A DNA stretch of 64,000 nt from assembly GCF_006402735.1 (NCBI RefSeq), contig NZ_CP017174.1, positions 7,668,001-7,732,000 on the forward strand. Direction: 5' to 3'. Positions 1 through 8,477 of the stretch are shown here, in pieces (within the stretch, counting starts at the first letter, position 1; every line of letters begins with the position of its first letter). This DNA is from Myxococcus xanthus (GTDB lineage Bacteria > Myxococcota > Myxococcia > Myxococcales > Myxococcaceae). Under the pieces are notes generated by a model. The model saw only the letters and a program-made list of their open reading frames with translations, searched no databases and was not told where the DNA came from. Both the position numbers and the translations under genes were made by a program.

Positions 1-154
1 CCTCCGGGAGATGATGCGGGTAGAAAAACCTCTCTCCTGGACTCAGGACCCGGCTTGCGCCCGGAGCCCCTTCCGAGATAGGCGCTATCCCTACTGCCGC
101 GCGTTCGACGGTTCCGAACACATGAGGTCCGTTGCACTCGATTGAAGGAGCCCG

Positions 155-1060
155 ATGCCTGACAAGACACCCGATATCTCAGCAGCAGAACCCATGTCCT
201 TGGACCAATTTCTCGCGGCGCCAATCGAGCAAGTGCGTCGGATAGCGCCCGCCACGCTCATCTGGGTAGTGGAAGGCACTCGCCGCAGTGCCGCCCTGGC
301 CGGCATCGACGTGAGTTCCGAGGACTATGCCCACTGGTCCATCTCCCAGATGAAAGCCTGCGTGGAGCTGTTCTTCCACCACGGGGTGCGCCACGTCATC
401 ACCCCCTTGCTCACACCGAGTCAGTTCGCTGAGGTCACCCCGCACTACCGCGAGCGCCTGTTCGACTGGGTGGCACTGTTCGTGAAAGAATTCTCGCTGC
501 TCACCACCTCCCAGCACCAGGACTGGCGCCTGCGGTTGCTGGGCGCCGAGAGTCTGCCGGATGAGCTACGGCCTCTTTCCGAGAAGGTCGCGGCAGCCAC
601 CCCTCGGGGCAAGCACACACTGTGGTGCTCGGTGGTGGCGCAGTCGGGGGCCCCCTGGAACGAGTTGCTCCAGGCCGTGATTCGCACCGGAGCCCGCACC
701 CGCGAGGATGCCATCCGTGCACTCTACGGCGAGGACATCCCTCTCGCCCAGTTGATGATTGCTTTTGGCAAGCCCATGGTGTCCCCGGAGCAGGTCCCTC
801 CCCTGCTGCAAGGCCCAATGGACTGTTACTTCACCCAGCGGCCCGGCTACCGGCTTACCGAGCGGGAACTGCGCACGGTGCTCTACGACCATGCCTACCT
901 GCGGCGCACCTGGCGCGCCGACAAGACGGGGCGGGCGGAAGAGGCCATCAGCCACCGCCGCGCGTGGGAGGAAGGACCCATGGTGGGGCTGGGTATCCGC
1001 CTGGGCCCATTCTGGTACCCCGCCCCCATGACGGTCCCTCCCCTGGAGGACACACATTGA
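155..1060 (+). CDS. cis-prenyltransferase-fold (UPPS-like) protein, divergent
   Basis: A 301-residue protein that I read as a remote homologue of undecaprenyl diphosphate synthase. In canonical enzymes the first block is a D-G-N-G-R-W signature; here the matching segment (residues 38-45) is VVEGTRRS, so the Mg-binding Asp is Glu and the Asn and Trp are gone. The next helix (CVELFFHHGVRHVI) and the later R-LLG-ESLP-EL segment keep the family pattern of V-A-ELG-K-LT and R--GD---LP. The start is set by AAGGAG at 143-148, 7 bases before ATG 155. It precedes a class II cyclase-like gene on the same strand by 265 bp, so a shared terpenoid role is plausible. Product chain length and whether it condenses or cyclises prenyl diphosphates cannot be told. 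A strict housekeeping UPPS is unlikely given the altered active-site residues. Confidence 0.6.
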   Translation: MPDKTPDISAAEPMSLDQFLAAPIEQVRRIAPATLIWVVEGTRRSAALAGIDVSSEDYAHWSISQMKACVELFFHHGVRHVITPLLTPSQFAEVTPHYRERLFDWVALFVKEFSLLTTSQHQDWRLRLLGAESLPDELRPLSEKVAAATPRGKHTLWCSVVAQSGAPWNELLQAVIRTGARTREDAIRALYGEDIPLAQLMIAFGKPMVSPEQVPPLLQGPMDCYFTQRPGYRLTERELRTVLYDHAYLRRTWRADKTGRAEEAISHRRAWEEGPMVGLGIRLGPFWYPAPMTVPPLEDTH

Positions 1061-1325
1061 AGTGACGTGCTCTTGGACTGCGCCCGCTCATTCCCGCGGT
1101 CCAACACCTCTTGTCACCCCACCCGTCGACAAGGCCGGTGGCCTCGTAGAAAGACGACATGAGGGAAGTTGGGGCGACGGCCGGCGCACGCCCCATCAAG
1201 TCGTACGGACCTCGCTTCCAAGGAAGTGCTGGCGCTCCCAACGACTCCAACTCGTGGTGTGTACCGATTGGGTATGGCCAGTTTCATCAGATGAACGCGA
1301 TGTTCACTTCGAGGAAGAAACGTCC

Positions 1326-3239
1326 ATGGCAGACCGCTCTCACGTTGAGCAGATTGGTGACGGGGGCCCCACCGCCCGCAGCATGTGGAACCAATGGAGA
1401 AAGGACAACCCAGACATAAGACCTGACCTCACCGGAGTCAGATTCGACGGATTCGACCTCTCGCGATTCGACTTCAGCGGCGCTGATTTCAGCAGAGCCT
1501 CGCTCCTCGACACCAATCTCCGTGACGCCAGACTCACCGGCGCCGACCTCACCGGCGCCGACCTCACCGGCGCCGACCTCACCGGCGCCGACCTCACCGA
1601 CGTCACCGGAAACATCAAGGCTCAAGGGAAGAGTGCCGAGGCACAAACAGGCGCGGTCATGCCAGACGGGGCCCGTCACGCAGAGGAGAGCCCCTGTCCG
1701 AAGAATGAAGACCTTCAACACCACGTGCGGCGTGTGCTGCGCCGCGCCTGTGCACATCTGGCCCAAGCCCAGTCAGCGGATGGTGCGTGGCGGGTCCCCC
1801 CCTCGCCAAGGTTCCTTGAGAATGCCCTGGCGTGCTTGATCGCGGATGCATTCGTGCCCGAATTGCGACCGCACCTGCGCGCGACACGTCGCTGGGTCCA
1901 GGCCGCACCGGTCCAGAAACACCACGAAGTGCCTCGTCTGATAGAGAGCTGGCTCCAAGGGTGGGTGGGCAGCACGGCCCCCACGGCCACCCTTGACGTG
2001 TCCCATCCGCTCTTCTCCGAGCCGGTCTTCTGCGACCGCCGGAACTTCTTCCTCGCGCTCGCGCTCGCGGTGGGCGCACCCGTGCGTGGAGGGCCGTCTC
2101 GCGAGGAACTCCAGGCCCAGTTGCTGGAGCGGCTCCGCGCCCGTCAGACCGTGCGACTCAAGCGTTGGTCAGGAGCGGAGCTGGCCGCGCTGTTCCTCTT
2201 GCTGGCTGATGAAGCGCCGTCAGCGGACACCGTAGAGGCGCTGAAGGCGCTGCGCGAGGCCCAATCGACCTCGGGCTCCTTCGGTGAGCAGATGGGGGCA
2301 ACCCTCGTGGCGCTCGCGGCGCTGCGCCGGTGGGACCCCACCTCGGAGGCCTTCGCCCGCGCGCTCGACTTCCTTCTTCACGAGCGCACGACAGCGGGGG
2401 TGTGGTGCTTCAGCCCCGCGGAGGTATGGGATACGGCTCTGTTGTGCCGAGCGCTGGAGGGGTGTGAAGACCTGGAGCCCGCGATGTTCGAGCGTGCCTG
2501 GTCCTTCCTCCTTCGCGCTCAGAATGAGGACGGTGGCTGGTCCTACCGGGAAGGGGTCGAGTCGGATACCGACACCACCTCGATGGCGATGCTTGCCCTA
2601 CCTCGCACGGACGCCGGGACGTCCGCGTCGGGCCTGGGGCGAGCGTACCTGGAGCGGATGCAGACCCCAGCGGGGCTGTGGCTGACGTGGCAGTCCCGGG
2701 ACGACCCACCCGCCGAGGACGTGGTCGCACATGCCATCTTGGCGTTGCGAAAATGGGGCACGGTCCCTGCGTTCTGGGCCCCCGCAGGGGAGTGGCTTGC
2801 ACTGCGCGCGCGGCAGGAAGGCGGCTGTCGTGCGCACTGGTACAACATCGACTCTTATGCCTCTCACGAGGTGGGGCTGGCGCTTGGCCCCTCCCATGAC
2901 TCGACACGGCATCTTGCACGGGAGCTCGTTGAGCGGCAGAACCCGGATGGGGGTTGGCCTCCCACCCAAGGGGCGGCGAGTTCGGCAGCTGCCACGGGTA
3001 TGGCGCTAGCGTTACTGACCTTCTACCTGCCCAATGAGCACCTGTGCGTGACTCGCGCCATCCACTACCTGGCAGAACTCCAAGAGCCGGGGGGCTCTTG
3101 GCCTGGGCCGCTGCAGATGTACGGTCCAAGGCCCTTCGCTATTGACTACCCCATGCAGATCCACGCCCTCTCCGTTCATGGACTGGCCGCTGTGGCAAGG
3201 GCCTCCCGTACTCCGCCGCGGCCCCTCACGGAACTCTGA
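1326..3239 (+). CDS. pentapeptide-repeat / class II terpene cyclase-like protein
   Basis: A 637-residue protein. Residues 20-95 carry pentapeptide repeats of the A-(D/N)-L-x-x type (ADFSRASL, then ADLTG several times), which normally fold as a right-handed beta helix. The rest is an alpha-alpha barrel of the squalene-hopene cyclase/prenyltransferase type with QW-like repeats (QNEDGGW near residue 403, RQNPDGGW, ELQEPGGSW). The catalytic block is DTDTTS (Asp414, Asp416), a DxDTT variant of the DxDD motif of class II cyclases. The middle Asp, the usual proton donor, is kept. The frame is open back to 1062, but GAGGAAGAA lies just before ATG 1326 and the homologous part starts there. It probably works with the UPPS-like protein upstream in making a terpenoid; substrate unknown. 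Confidence 0.65.
   Translation: MADRSHVEQIGDGGPTARSMWNQWRKDNPDIRPDLTGVRFDGFDLSRFDFSGADFSRASLLDTNLRDARLTGADLTGADLTGADLTGADLTDVTGNIKAQGKSAEAQTGAVMPDGARHAEESPCPKNEDLQHHVRRVLRRACAHLAQAQSADGAWRVPPSPRFLENALACLIADAFVPELRPHLRATRRWVQAAPVQKHHEVPRLIESWLQGWVGSTAPTATLDVSHPLFSEPVFCDRRNFFLALALAVGAPVRGGPSREELQAQLLERLRARQTVRLKRWSGAELAALFLLLADEAPSADTVEALKALREAQSTSGSFGEQMGATLVALAALRRWDPTSEAFARALDFLLHERTTAGVWCFSPAEVWDTALLCRALEGCEDLEPAMFERAWSFLLRAQNEDGGWSYREGVESDTDTTSMAMLALPRTDAGTSASGLGRAYLERMQTPAGLWLTWQSRDDPPAEDVVAHAILALRKWGTVPAFWAPAGEWLALRARQEGGCRAHWYNIDSYASHEVGLALGPSHDSTRHLARELVERQNPDGGWPPTQGAASSAAATGMALALLTFYLPNEHLCVTRAIHYLAELQEPGGSWPGPLQMYGPRPFAIDYPMQIHALSVHGLAAVARASRTPPRPLTEL
1533..1592 (+). repeat. 15-bp coding tandem repeat x4
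   Basis: Four identical 15-bp units (CTCACCGGCGCCGAC) in register encode successive L-T-G-A-D pentapeptides. Exact identity at DNA level points to recent unit gain by slippage, so copy number may vary between strains. Confidence 0.9.
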
Positions 3240-3331
3240 GCTTGCCCGACGGAAGCGGGTGAAGGTCACAGCGCCTCCGGCAGTCGTGGGCCGGGCCCTG
3301 CGCGCCACCAACTTCGGAGTGCAATGAAGGC

Positions 3332-3410
3332 TGAGCCTACCCAAACCCCGGTCGCTGCATCATCGGAGCAACAAGACCACCTTGGACAGTGCGTCGAGGC
3401 GAGTGCGGCG
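3332..3410 (+). repeat. dispersed IS-end repeat, copy A (degenerate)
   Basis: Starts TGAGCCTACCC and keeps GGTCGCTGC near the start and AGTGCGTCGAGGCGAGTG near its end. It is the most degraded copy of the 80-90 bp family found ten times in the window on this strand. Confidence 0.65.
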
Positions 3411-3570
3411 CTGCTTCCCGTCCATCCTTCTTCCTGGGGCGAAAGGTCATAACCCCCAGTCAGTTTCCCAATATCTAAAAAACCAACATACTTGCAAAAG
3501 CAGATTTTCGAGCGTACTCCATATCAAGCGATGGCTTGGCTTTCTTGAGGCCGCGCGTCCACGGCCCTGG

Positions 3571-4362
3571 ATGCCCATGTCCCTGAAGCTGTCTGGCGAA
3601 AGCCGCCTCACCTTCATCAATGACGTCACCGCGGCCACGCGAGTCTTCTTGAGGGAAGCAGGATTCCCGGACGCGACCGCCGAGCACGTGGAGTTGGCCG
3701 TGGCGGAGGCCGTGGCCAATGCCATCCAACACGGGAACCAAGGCGTCGAGAGCCGACGCGTGGACGTGATGCTCGTCTCGCTGGCGGACCGAGTGACAGT
3801 CTCCGTCCGAGACGAAGGAGCCGGCTTCGACGTCGCCGCGATTCCAGACGCGCTCGCGCCAGCCCACCGCCTCAAACCCTCGGGCCGGGGCGTGCTGCTC
3901 ATGCGCGCACTCATGGATGCGGTCGAGCTCTCGCCCCATCCCGAGGGAGGCACCGTCGTTCGCCTGTCGAAGCAGCAGCCCCGCAGTGCCCACCACCCCC
4001 CAGGAGAAAGAACCATGTCTGAGTTGAACATCAGGGAGCGGCAGTCCGGCGACGTGACCCTCTTCGAACTCGCCGGGAGGATCACCATCGGAGCCGGAGA
4101 CACCGTCCTGCGCGAGACCGTTCGCACCGCGATACAAGACGGCAGGAAGAACCTGGTGCTCAACCTCGCCGAGGTGACCTATCTGGACAGCGCTGGACTG
4201 GGTGAGTTGGTCAGCTCCTATACGACCACGAGCCGTGAGGGCGGCAGGCTCAAGCTGCTGAGCCCCTCTCGGAAGGTCCAGGATCTACTAATGATCACCA
4301 AGCTCATCACCGTCTTTGATGTCTACGACACCGAGCAGGAGGCGGTGAACAGCTTCAAGTAG
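3571..4362 (+). CDS. fused anti-sigma kinase (RsbW-like) and STAS antagonist
   Basis: The N-terminal ~135 residues are a GHKL serine-kinase fold of the RsbW/SpoIIAB type: E-AVAEAVANAIQHGN (N box), DEGAGFD (G1) and GRGVLLM (G2). The C-terminal ~115 residues are a STAS anti-anti-sigma domain with the phosphorylatable Ser in YLDSAGLGEL. The two partners are normally separate proteins that bind and phosphorylate each other. Here they are in one frame with no stop. The linker holds AGGAGA at 4002-4007, 7 bases before an in-frame ATG at 4015, exactly at the start of the STAS domain, so free STAS protein may also be made. The frame is open back to 3382, but homology starts at 3571/3577. No sigma factor or PP2C phosphatase is adjacent. 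Confidence 0.8.
   Translation: MPMSLKLSGESRLTFINDVTAATRVFLREAGFPDATAEHVELAVAEAVANAIQHGNQGVESRRVDVMLVSLADRVTVSVRDEGAGFDVAAIPDALAPAHRLKPSGRGVLLMRALMDAVELSPHPEGGTVVRLSKQQPRSAHHPPGERTMSELNIRERQSGDVTLFELAGRITIGAGDTVLRETVRTAIQDGRKNLVLNLAEVTYLDSAGLGELVSSYTTTSREGGRLKLLSPSRKVQDLLMITKLITVFDVYDTEQEAVNSFK
4002..4017 (+). promoter_or_regulatory. internal ribosome binding site and start for the STAS domain
   Basis: AGGAGA followed at 7 bases by ATG 4015 inside the fused reading frame. It is stronger than any site before 3571/3577 and sits at the domain joint. Confidence 0.6.
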
Positions 4363-4382
4363 CCCTGGTTCGACCGTCAGCA

Positions 4383-4407
4383 GGGGAGCCCTGGCGTCCA
4401 GGGCCCC
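4383..4407 (+). terminator. GC-rich hairpin after the kinase/STAS gene
   Basis: GGGG-A-GCCCTGG, loop CGT, CCAGGGC-CCC forms a strong stem 20 bases after the stop at 4362. The IS end begins at the very next base (4408), so any T tract that followed was lost or displaced. Confidence 0.5.
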
Positions 4408-4525
4408 TGTGCCTACCCAAAATTCGGTCGCTGCGTCATGCGTGCGTCAAAGCTGCGTCAAAACGCGCGTCATGACGTGAGCGATGCGCATGACGAGCCG
4501 CTGGGTCCTCTCTTCCATTTGATTG
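4408..4525 (+). repeat. dispersed IS-end repeat, copy B (extended)
   Basis: Right end of the decayed integrase-core IS. The TGCGTCA word recurs inside it. From about 4465 it continues with sequence shared only with copy I at 51939 (GTGAGCG-ATGC---GAC-AGCCGC-GGGTCCTCTC). Confidence 0.85.
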
Positions 4526-4719
4526 AGGTCGAAATTACGCCCGGCTCAGACGCCTCAACACCTTTCTGCCTGCGTGTGGACACTCCCCTCCCGTCCTGCG
4601 AACGCAGGTAGGCTGGTGCAGCAAGCGCGCGTCTACGAGGGTGTTGTTGGAAGGAGCGAGACTCTACGCAGCGCGGCGCGCGTACCGGTGGTGGAGCCCG
4701 AAGACTTCACGTAGCTCTA

Positions 4720-5038
4720 TCACCTCGACTCCGTGCTCCGGGCCCTCCACCTCACGCGTCTCGGGCGCATCCTTCCCGAGCGACAGGTGCGTCCGGCTCG
4801 CGTTGTAGTAGCGCTGGTACTCGCGCAGCAGGCGCCGAGCGCGGCTTCGTTCAGGACGACGACATGGTCCTGCAGTTCCCTACGTATCGAGCCGATGACT
4901 CTCTCCGCATAGGAATTCTGCCACGGACACCGCGCAGCACTCGGCACCTCGCGAATCCCCAAATGGGCAAGCGTGGCTCGAACGCCCTCGGAATAGAGAT
5001 TGTCCCCATCTCGGTGCAAGTACCTCGGAGCGCTGGCC
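4720..5038 (-). pseudogene. integrase-core transposase, C-terminal fragment
   Basis: Minus-strand translation gives APRYLHRDGDNLYSEGV, then PWQNSYAERVIGSIRRE, the typical end of an rve/DDE transposase with the catalytic Glu. The frame then shifts (LNEAALGACC in place of the expected RRVL) and decays. It is the continuation of the N-terminal part at 7600-8255; the joint falls inside an F-P-W-A-S-A-P-R segment where the IS21 element inserted. Confidence 0.8.
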
Positions 5039-5117
5039 CTCAATGGTCACGTGAAAACCGGCCAAAGAGGGTCCCTTCAAAACCGGCCAAAGGGAGAGGA
5101 CCGAGACAGGAGGACTC

Positions 5118-5882
5118 CTACCCCGCGGACTCGGAGGTCCGCAACTCCATGGCCCCCTTGGTGCGCCAGCTGCGGGGACCGAATTGGACGACGTGGGCAT
5201 GGTGCAGCAGACGGTCGAGCATGGCGGCCACGGCGGCGTTGTCCCCCAAGAGCTTCCCCCAGTCCTCCACTGGCCGGTTGGAGGTGATGAGGGTGGAAGC
5301 CTTCTCGTAGCGGCGCATGATGAGCTCGAGCAGGTCCTCGGCGGCGGTGGCCGGCAGCTTGCGCATGCCGAGGTCATCGATGATGAGCAGAGGCGCGCCG
5401 GTGAGCGCATCGAGCTTCTGGCGTCGGGTGCCTTCGAGGCTTGCTTCGGCGAGCTCCTCGAGCAGGTGGTGCGCCTCGCGGTAGAGGACGCGATGGCCCT
5501 GGGACTGGATGACGGCGCGGCCGAGGGCCTGGGCGATGTGACTCTTGCCGGTGCCTGGAGGGCCAAGGAAGAGCGCGTCCTCGCGCCGCTCCACGAAGCC
5601 GCCGGTGGCCAGCTCGAAGACGAGGCGGCGATTCATCTTCTTGTTGAAGTCGAAGTCGAAGCCGTCGAGCGTCTTGCCCGCGTCGCGGAAGGCGCCCTGC
5701 TTGAGGCGGCGTTGGATGAAGCTGTCGCTTCTGCGAGTCAACTCGTCGTTGACGAGGGCGGAGAGGAAGTCGAGTGGAGCGAGCTTCTCGGCTTGCGCCT
5801 GGAGGATGCGGGCCTCGACGGCCTGGGCCATGCCGGACAGGCGCAAGGTGGTGAGGGCGCGGGTGATTTCGACGAGATTCAT
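5118..5882 (-). CDS. istB: IS21 helper ATPase IstB
   Basis: A 254-residue AAA+ ATPase related to DnaC. Walker A is GPPGTGKS, Walker B is LLIIDDLG, followed by an ITSNRP sensor-type segment. It assists IstA in strand transfer and target choice. The ATG at 5882-5880 overlaps the istA stop TGA (5881-5879) as ATGA, so translation is probably coupled. The frame is open far upstream, but the family start is MNLVEITRAL. Confidence 0.93.
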   Translation of the reverse strand: MNLVEITRALTTLRLSGMAQAVEARILQAQAEKLAPLDFLSALVNDELTRRSDSFIQRRLKQGAFRDAGKTLDGFDFDFNKKMNRRLVFELATGGFVERREDALFLGPPGTGKSHIAQALGRAVIQSQGHRVLYREAHHLLEELAEASLEGTRRQKLDALTGAPLLIIDDLGMRKLPATAAEDLLELIMRRYEKASTLITSNRPVEDWGKLLGDNAAVAAMLDRLLHHAHVVQFGPRSWRTKGAMELRTSESAG

Positions 5883-7513
5883 GTCTCGGTGTCTCCTGGG
5901 TGAGGGGTGGGTTGAGTCAGACGGACGATGACGTCGCGGTAGTGGGTGAGCTCGCGGATGAGCGGGTCGACCTGGCGCAGGGTGACGGGAGTGGGCGTGC
6001 GTCTTTCGAGGTAGCGGCGCACGAAGCGGTAGGTGGGGACGCCCACCTCGAGAGCCACCTCGCAGGCGTCGTCCAGGGCAGCGGCGCCGTGCTTCTTCAC
6101 CAGGGACAGCACGCCCAGGATGCGGCGGGTGCCCACCTCTCCTTCTCGGCGGTGCACCTCGGCGCAAAGGGCGGCGACGCCGCGTCCGGCCCTGGCGGCG
6201 CGCTCGAGAAGTTGCACGGTGGTGCGCGGCGCGTGGGAAGGCCTGTCCTCCTCGCGTGTGCGGTGGTGGCCGCGAGGGGCCCGGGTGTGCTCCCGGAGCA
6301 GTTGCCCCGTAGCGGGCAGCAGCAGGCGGACGTGGAGGCTGTCCCACTGCACGTGCAGCTTGCGGCCGATGTGTCCCGGGGGCACCGAGTAGTACGCGCC
6401 GTCCACCTCGACGTGCCCGTCCAGGTGCACCACTCGCTCACCGTAGGCGTAGTAGCGGAAGGGCTCCACGGGCAGGGCCAGCAGCCATGGGCGCTCCTCG
6501 CCGAACATGGCGGCCACCTGGCGCTTGGTGGTGCCGTGGATTCGGGTGTCCGCCCACTTCGCCTCCCACGCGTCGAGGTAGACCTGGGCGGCCTCCAGCG
6601 ACTCGAAGCGCAGGCCCTTCAGCGGCGTGCGCTGCGCGTGGCCCACCGCAGACTCCACCTTCCCCTTCCTGTCCGGGTGGCGGACTCGGGCCGGCAGGGC
6701 CGTGGCCCCGTAGTGGGCCAGCACGTCCCGGAAGAGCGGATTGAGGGCCGGCTCGTAGACGTCGGGCGAAAGCACCCCCTCACGCAGGTTGTCCAGCACC
6801 ACCGTGCGCGTCACGCCTCCCAGCCGCCGGAAGGCCTCCTCGTGCAACTGCGCCCACGCGCGGCTGGAGGACTTCCAGCACAACAGCCGCACTGACTTGC
6901 GGCTGTAGCCCAGCGTCATGACGAACATGCGCGTGCGCCGGTATTTCCCCGTCTCCGGGTGGCGCACCATGGGCCCCTCCCCATAGTCCACCTGCGCTTC
7001 CTCGCCCGGCGTTGTGTGGATGACGGCCTTGGCCTCCGGGCCCTGGCTGTCGCGCAACGCCCGGACGAAGCGGCGCACGCTAATGTAGCTGCCCGTGTAG
7101 CCCTGCGTGTCGACGAGCTCCTCGTAGATGGCGCGCCCGTTGCGGCCCACCTCCAGCCGCTGCCGCACCAGCTCGACGTAGGGCGCGACGATGCTCGCCG
7201 ATACGTGCCGGACTCCGGCTCGGCTGCGCGGCATGGAGTCGGTGGTCCCCTCATTGGCCGGTTTTGCTCCGGCGGCCTCGGCCTCCGGCTCACTCGCCTC
7301 GGTGGTCCCCTCATTGGCCGGTTTTGACTTGCCCCACCGGCGCGGTGGACGGATGCCCACGCCCGCGGCCTTCAGGTAGCCGCTGGCCGTCTCACGGCGC
7401 ACCCCCGTCGCATCCTCGATACGTCTCAGACTCCAACCCAACCGCCCCAGGGCGATGACCTGCTGCTTCTTCTCGTCGCTCAAGACGTTGCCCATCCCCC
7501 GGGCGGACTCCAC
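5879..7513 (-). CDS. istA: IS21 transposase IstA
   Basis: A 544-residue DDE transposase: N-terminal helix-turn-helix (LGWSLRRIEDATGVRRETAS), then the catalytic core with Asp in QVDYGE, Asp in VVLDNLREGV and Glu in RKGKVESAVG, then an Ala/Arg-rich C terminus. The start is GTG 7513 preceded by AGGA; ATG 7495 (MGNVLSDEKK) is an alternative. Residues 60-93 contain KPANEGTT twice, encoded by two exact 28-bp DNA copies that include the IS end word ATTGGCCGGTTTT. Confidence 0.92.
   Translation of the reverse strand: MESARGMGNVLSDEKKQQVIALGRLGWSLRRIEDATGVRRETASGYLKAAGVGIRPPRRWGKSKPANEGTTEASEPEAEAAGAKPANEGTTDSMPRSRAGVRHVSASIVAPYVELVRQRLEVGRNGRAIYEELVDTQGYTGSYISVRRFVRALRDSQGPEAKAVIHTTPGEEAQVDYGEGPMVRHPETGKYRRTRMFVMTLGYSRKSVRLLCWKSSSRAWAQLHEEAFRRLGGVTRTVVLDNLREGVLSPDVYEPALNPLFRDVLAHYGATALPARVRHPDRKGKVESAVGHAQRTPLKGLRFESLEAAQVYLDAWEAKWADTRIHGTTKRQVAAMFGEERPWLLALPVEPFRYYAYGERVVHLDGHVEVDGAYYSVPPGHIGRKLHVQWDSLHVRLLLPATGQLLREHTRAPRGHHRTREEDRPSHAPRTTVQLLERAARAGRGVAALCAEVHRREGEVGTRRILGVLSLVKKHGAAALDDACEVALEVGVPTYRFVRRYLERRTPTPVTLRQVDPLIRELTHYRDVIVRLTQPTPHPGDTET
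7239..7326 (+). repeat. two 28-bp direct repeats inside istA carrying IS-end words
   Basis: Identical 28-bp copies at 7239-7266 and 7299-7326, spaced 60 bp and so kept in frame. Each holds CATTGGCCGGTTTTG, the same word that is repeated at both IS ends. They encode the duplicated K-P-A-N-E-G-T-T segment of IstA. Confidence 0.9.
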
Positions 7514-7599
7514 GTCCTACCCGGGCGTCAACGTCTCGGCCCTCCCCATTGGCCGGTTTTCAGGGGACCTTCATTGGCTGGTTTTGGGTGACCACTGAG

Positions 7600-8255
7600 G
7601 CTGGCCCAGGGAAAGGCCTCTCGCAACTGCTGCTTCGTCCATTCCTCCGTCGGGTGCGCTGTCACATTGAGGTGGAGGATTCGCCTGTCCGGTGACTCAC
7701 AACCACAAATCCCAACAGCACTCCAAACGTCGCAGTGGGCATGACAAAGAAGTCCATCCCCGCAGACTCCGCCAGATGTAAGCGCAAGAAGCTCTGCCAT
7801 GAGGGCGCTGGCTTCGGCGCTCCCCTTCCCGGACTGGGCATGTACCGAGCGACCGTTTCTGGCCTACCTCCATCCCCAGCTTCAGCAACTCTCCGTGAAT
7901 GCGTGGGGCACCCCATGTCGGGTTGGCTTCGGCCATGCGCCGAATCAACACGCGCAGTTCCGGAGTTGCCCGAGGCCACCCTGTCCGACGCCGGGACTTC
8001 CAGCGCCAGAAGAGCCGAAAGCCCATCCGATGCCACTTCACCACCGTCGCTGGCTGCACCAAGCACAGTGGCCTTCACCACCCCTGCCAGAGGCGATGGA
8101 GAACACCCCAGAAAAGGCGTTCGCCTCGGGGACGGGCGCGTCTCACGGAAGACTGCGAGTTGCTGGCGAAGAGCCAGGTTCCCCAGCGCCAGCTCCGAAC
8201 GGCTCCGCAGGGCCGAGAGCATCGTCTCGACCAGCGCCTTCACGAAGCCCCGCAT
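7600..8255 (-). pseudogene. integrase-core transposase, N-terminal and middle fragment
   Basis: Minus strand starts MRGFVKALVETMLSAL and continues in three frames. One frame has MVQPATVVKWHRMGFRLFW to EANPTWGAPRIHGELL, the next has TVARYMPSPGRGAPKP to ESAGMDFFV (first catalytic Asp), and a third has RRILHLNVTAHPTEEWTKQ ending in FPWAS at the IS21 insertion. At least two frameshifts make it non-functional. A related copy lies at 52041-52560. Confidence 0.8.
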
Positions 8256-8477
8256 CGTGCCATTCTTGCCGACCGTAGCAGGCAGGCCAGAAGTCTGGCG
8301 CGCTCTGTCATGAGCCGCCTGACGCCCCAGAGACAGTCGCGCACACTCGCCGCCCCTTCTGGCCCCAGCATGCAGTGGGGTCCCTGCGCTATTCAGAACC
8401 CCATTCGCAGTTCCGTGCATGCAATGACGCGTTCGCTGACGCACGCGGGCACTGGACCCGAATTTCTGGCAGCCACA

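Larger units (their letters stand above)
5039..7599 (-). mobile_element. IS21-family insertion sequence with target duplication
   Basis: Outer ends are CTCAATGGTCAC at 5039 and, on the other strand inward from 7599, CTCAGTGGTCAC. A GCTGGCC duplication flanks both sides (5032-5038 and 7600-7606). Inside each end are two copies of an AAAACCGGCCAA-type word (5054-5067, 5079-5092; 7548-7560, 7573-7585), as expected for IstA binding sites. It carries istA and istB in the usual order with overlapping ends. Both genes are intact, so the element may be active. Confidence 0.9.
4408..8477 (-). mobile_element. decayed ~1.5 kb integrase-core IS, split by an IS21-family element
   Basis: The ends match as inverted repeats: + strand 4408 reads TGTGCCTACCCAAAATTCGG, and the complement read inward from 8477 is TGTGGCTGCCAGAAATTCGG. 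Between them, on the minus strand, lie the two halves of one transposase gene interrupted by a 2.56 kb IS21-type element (5039-7599). Without that insert the element is about 1.5 kb. No clear target duplication flanks 4408/8477. The 4408 end is the type copy of the dispersed repeat family and is followed by about 100 bp shared with the end at 51939. Confidence 0.75.

Noticed and set aside
155..1060. Housekeeping undecaprenyl diphosphate synthase (uppS)
   Set aside because: The catalytic Asp, Asn and Trp of the signature block are replaced and the protein is longer than usual.
1062..1325. 88-codon N-terminal extension of the terpene cyclase-like protein
   Set aside because: No homology, begins right after the previous stop, and a good ribosome site precedes 1326.
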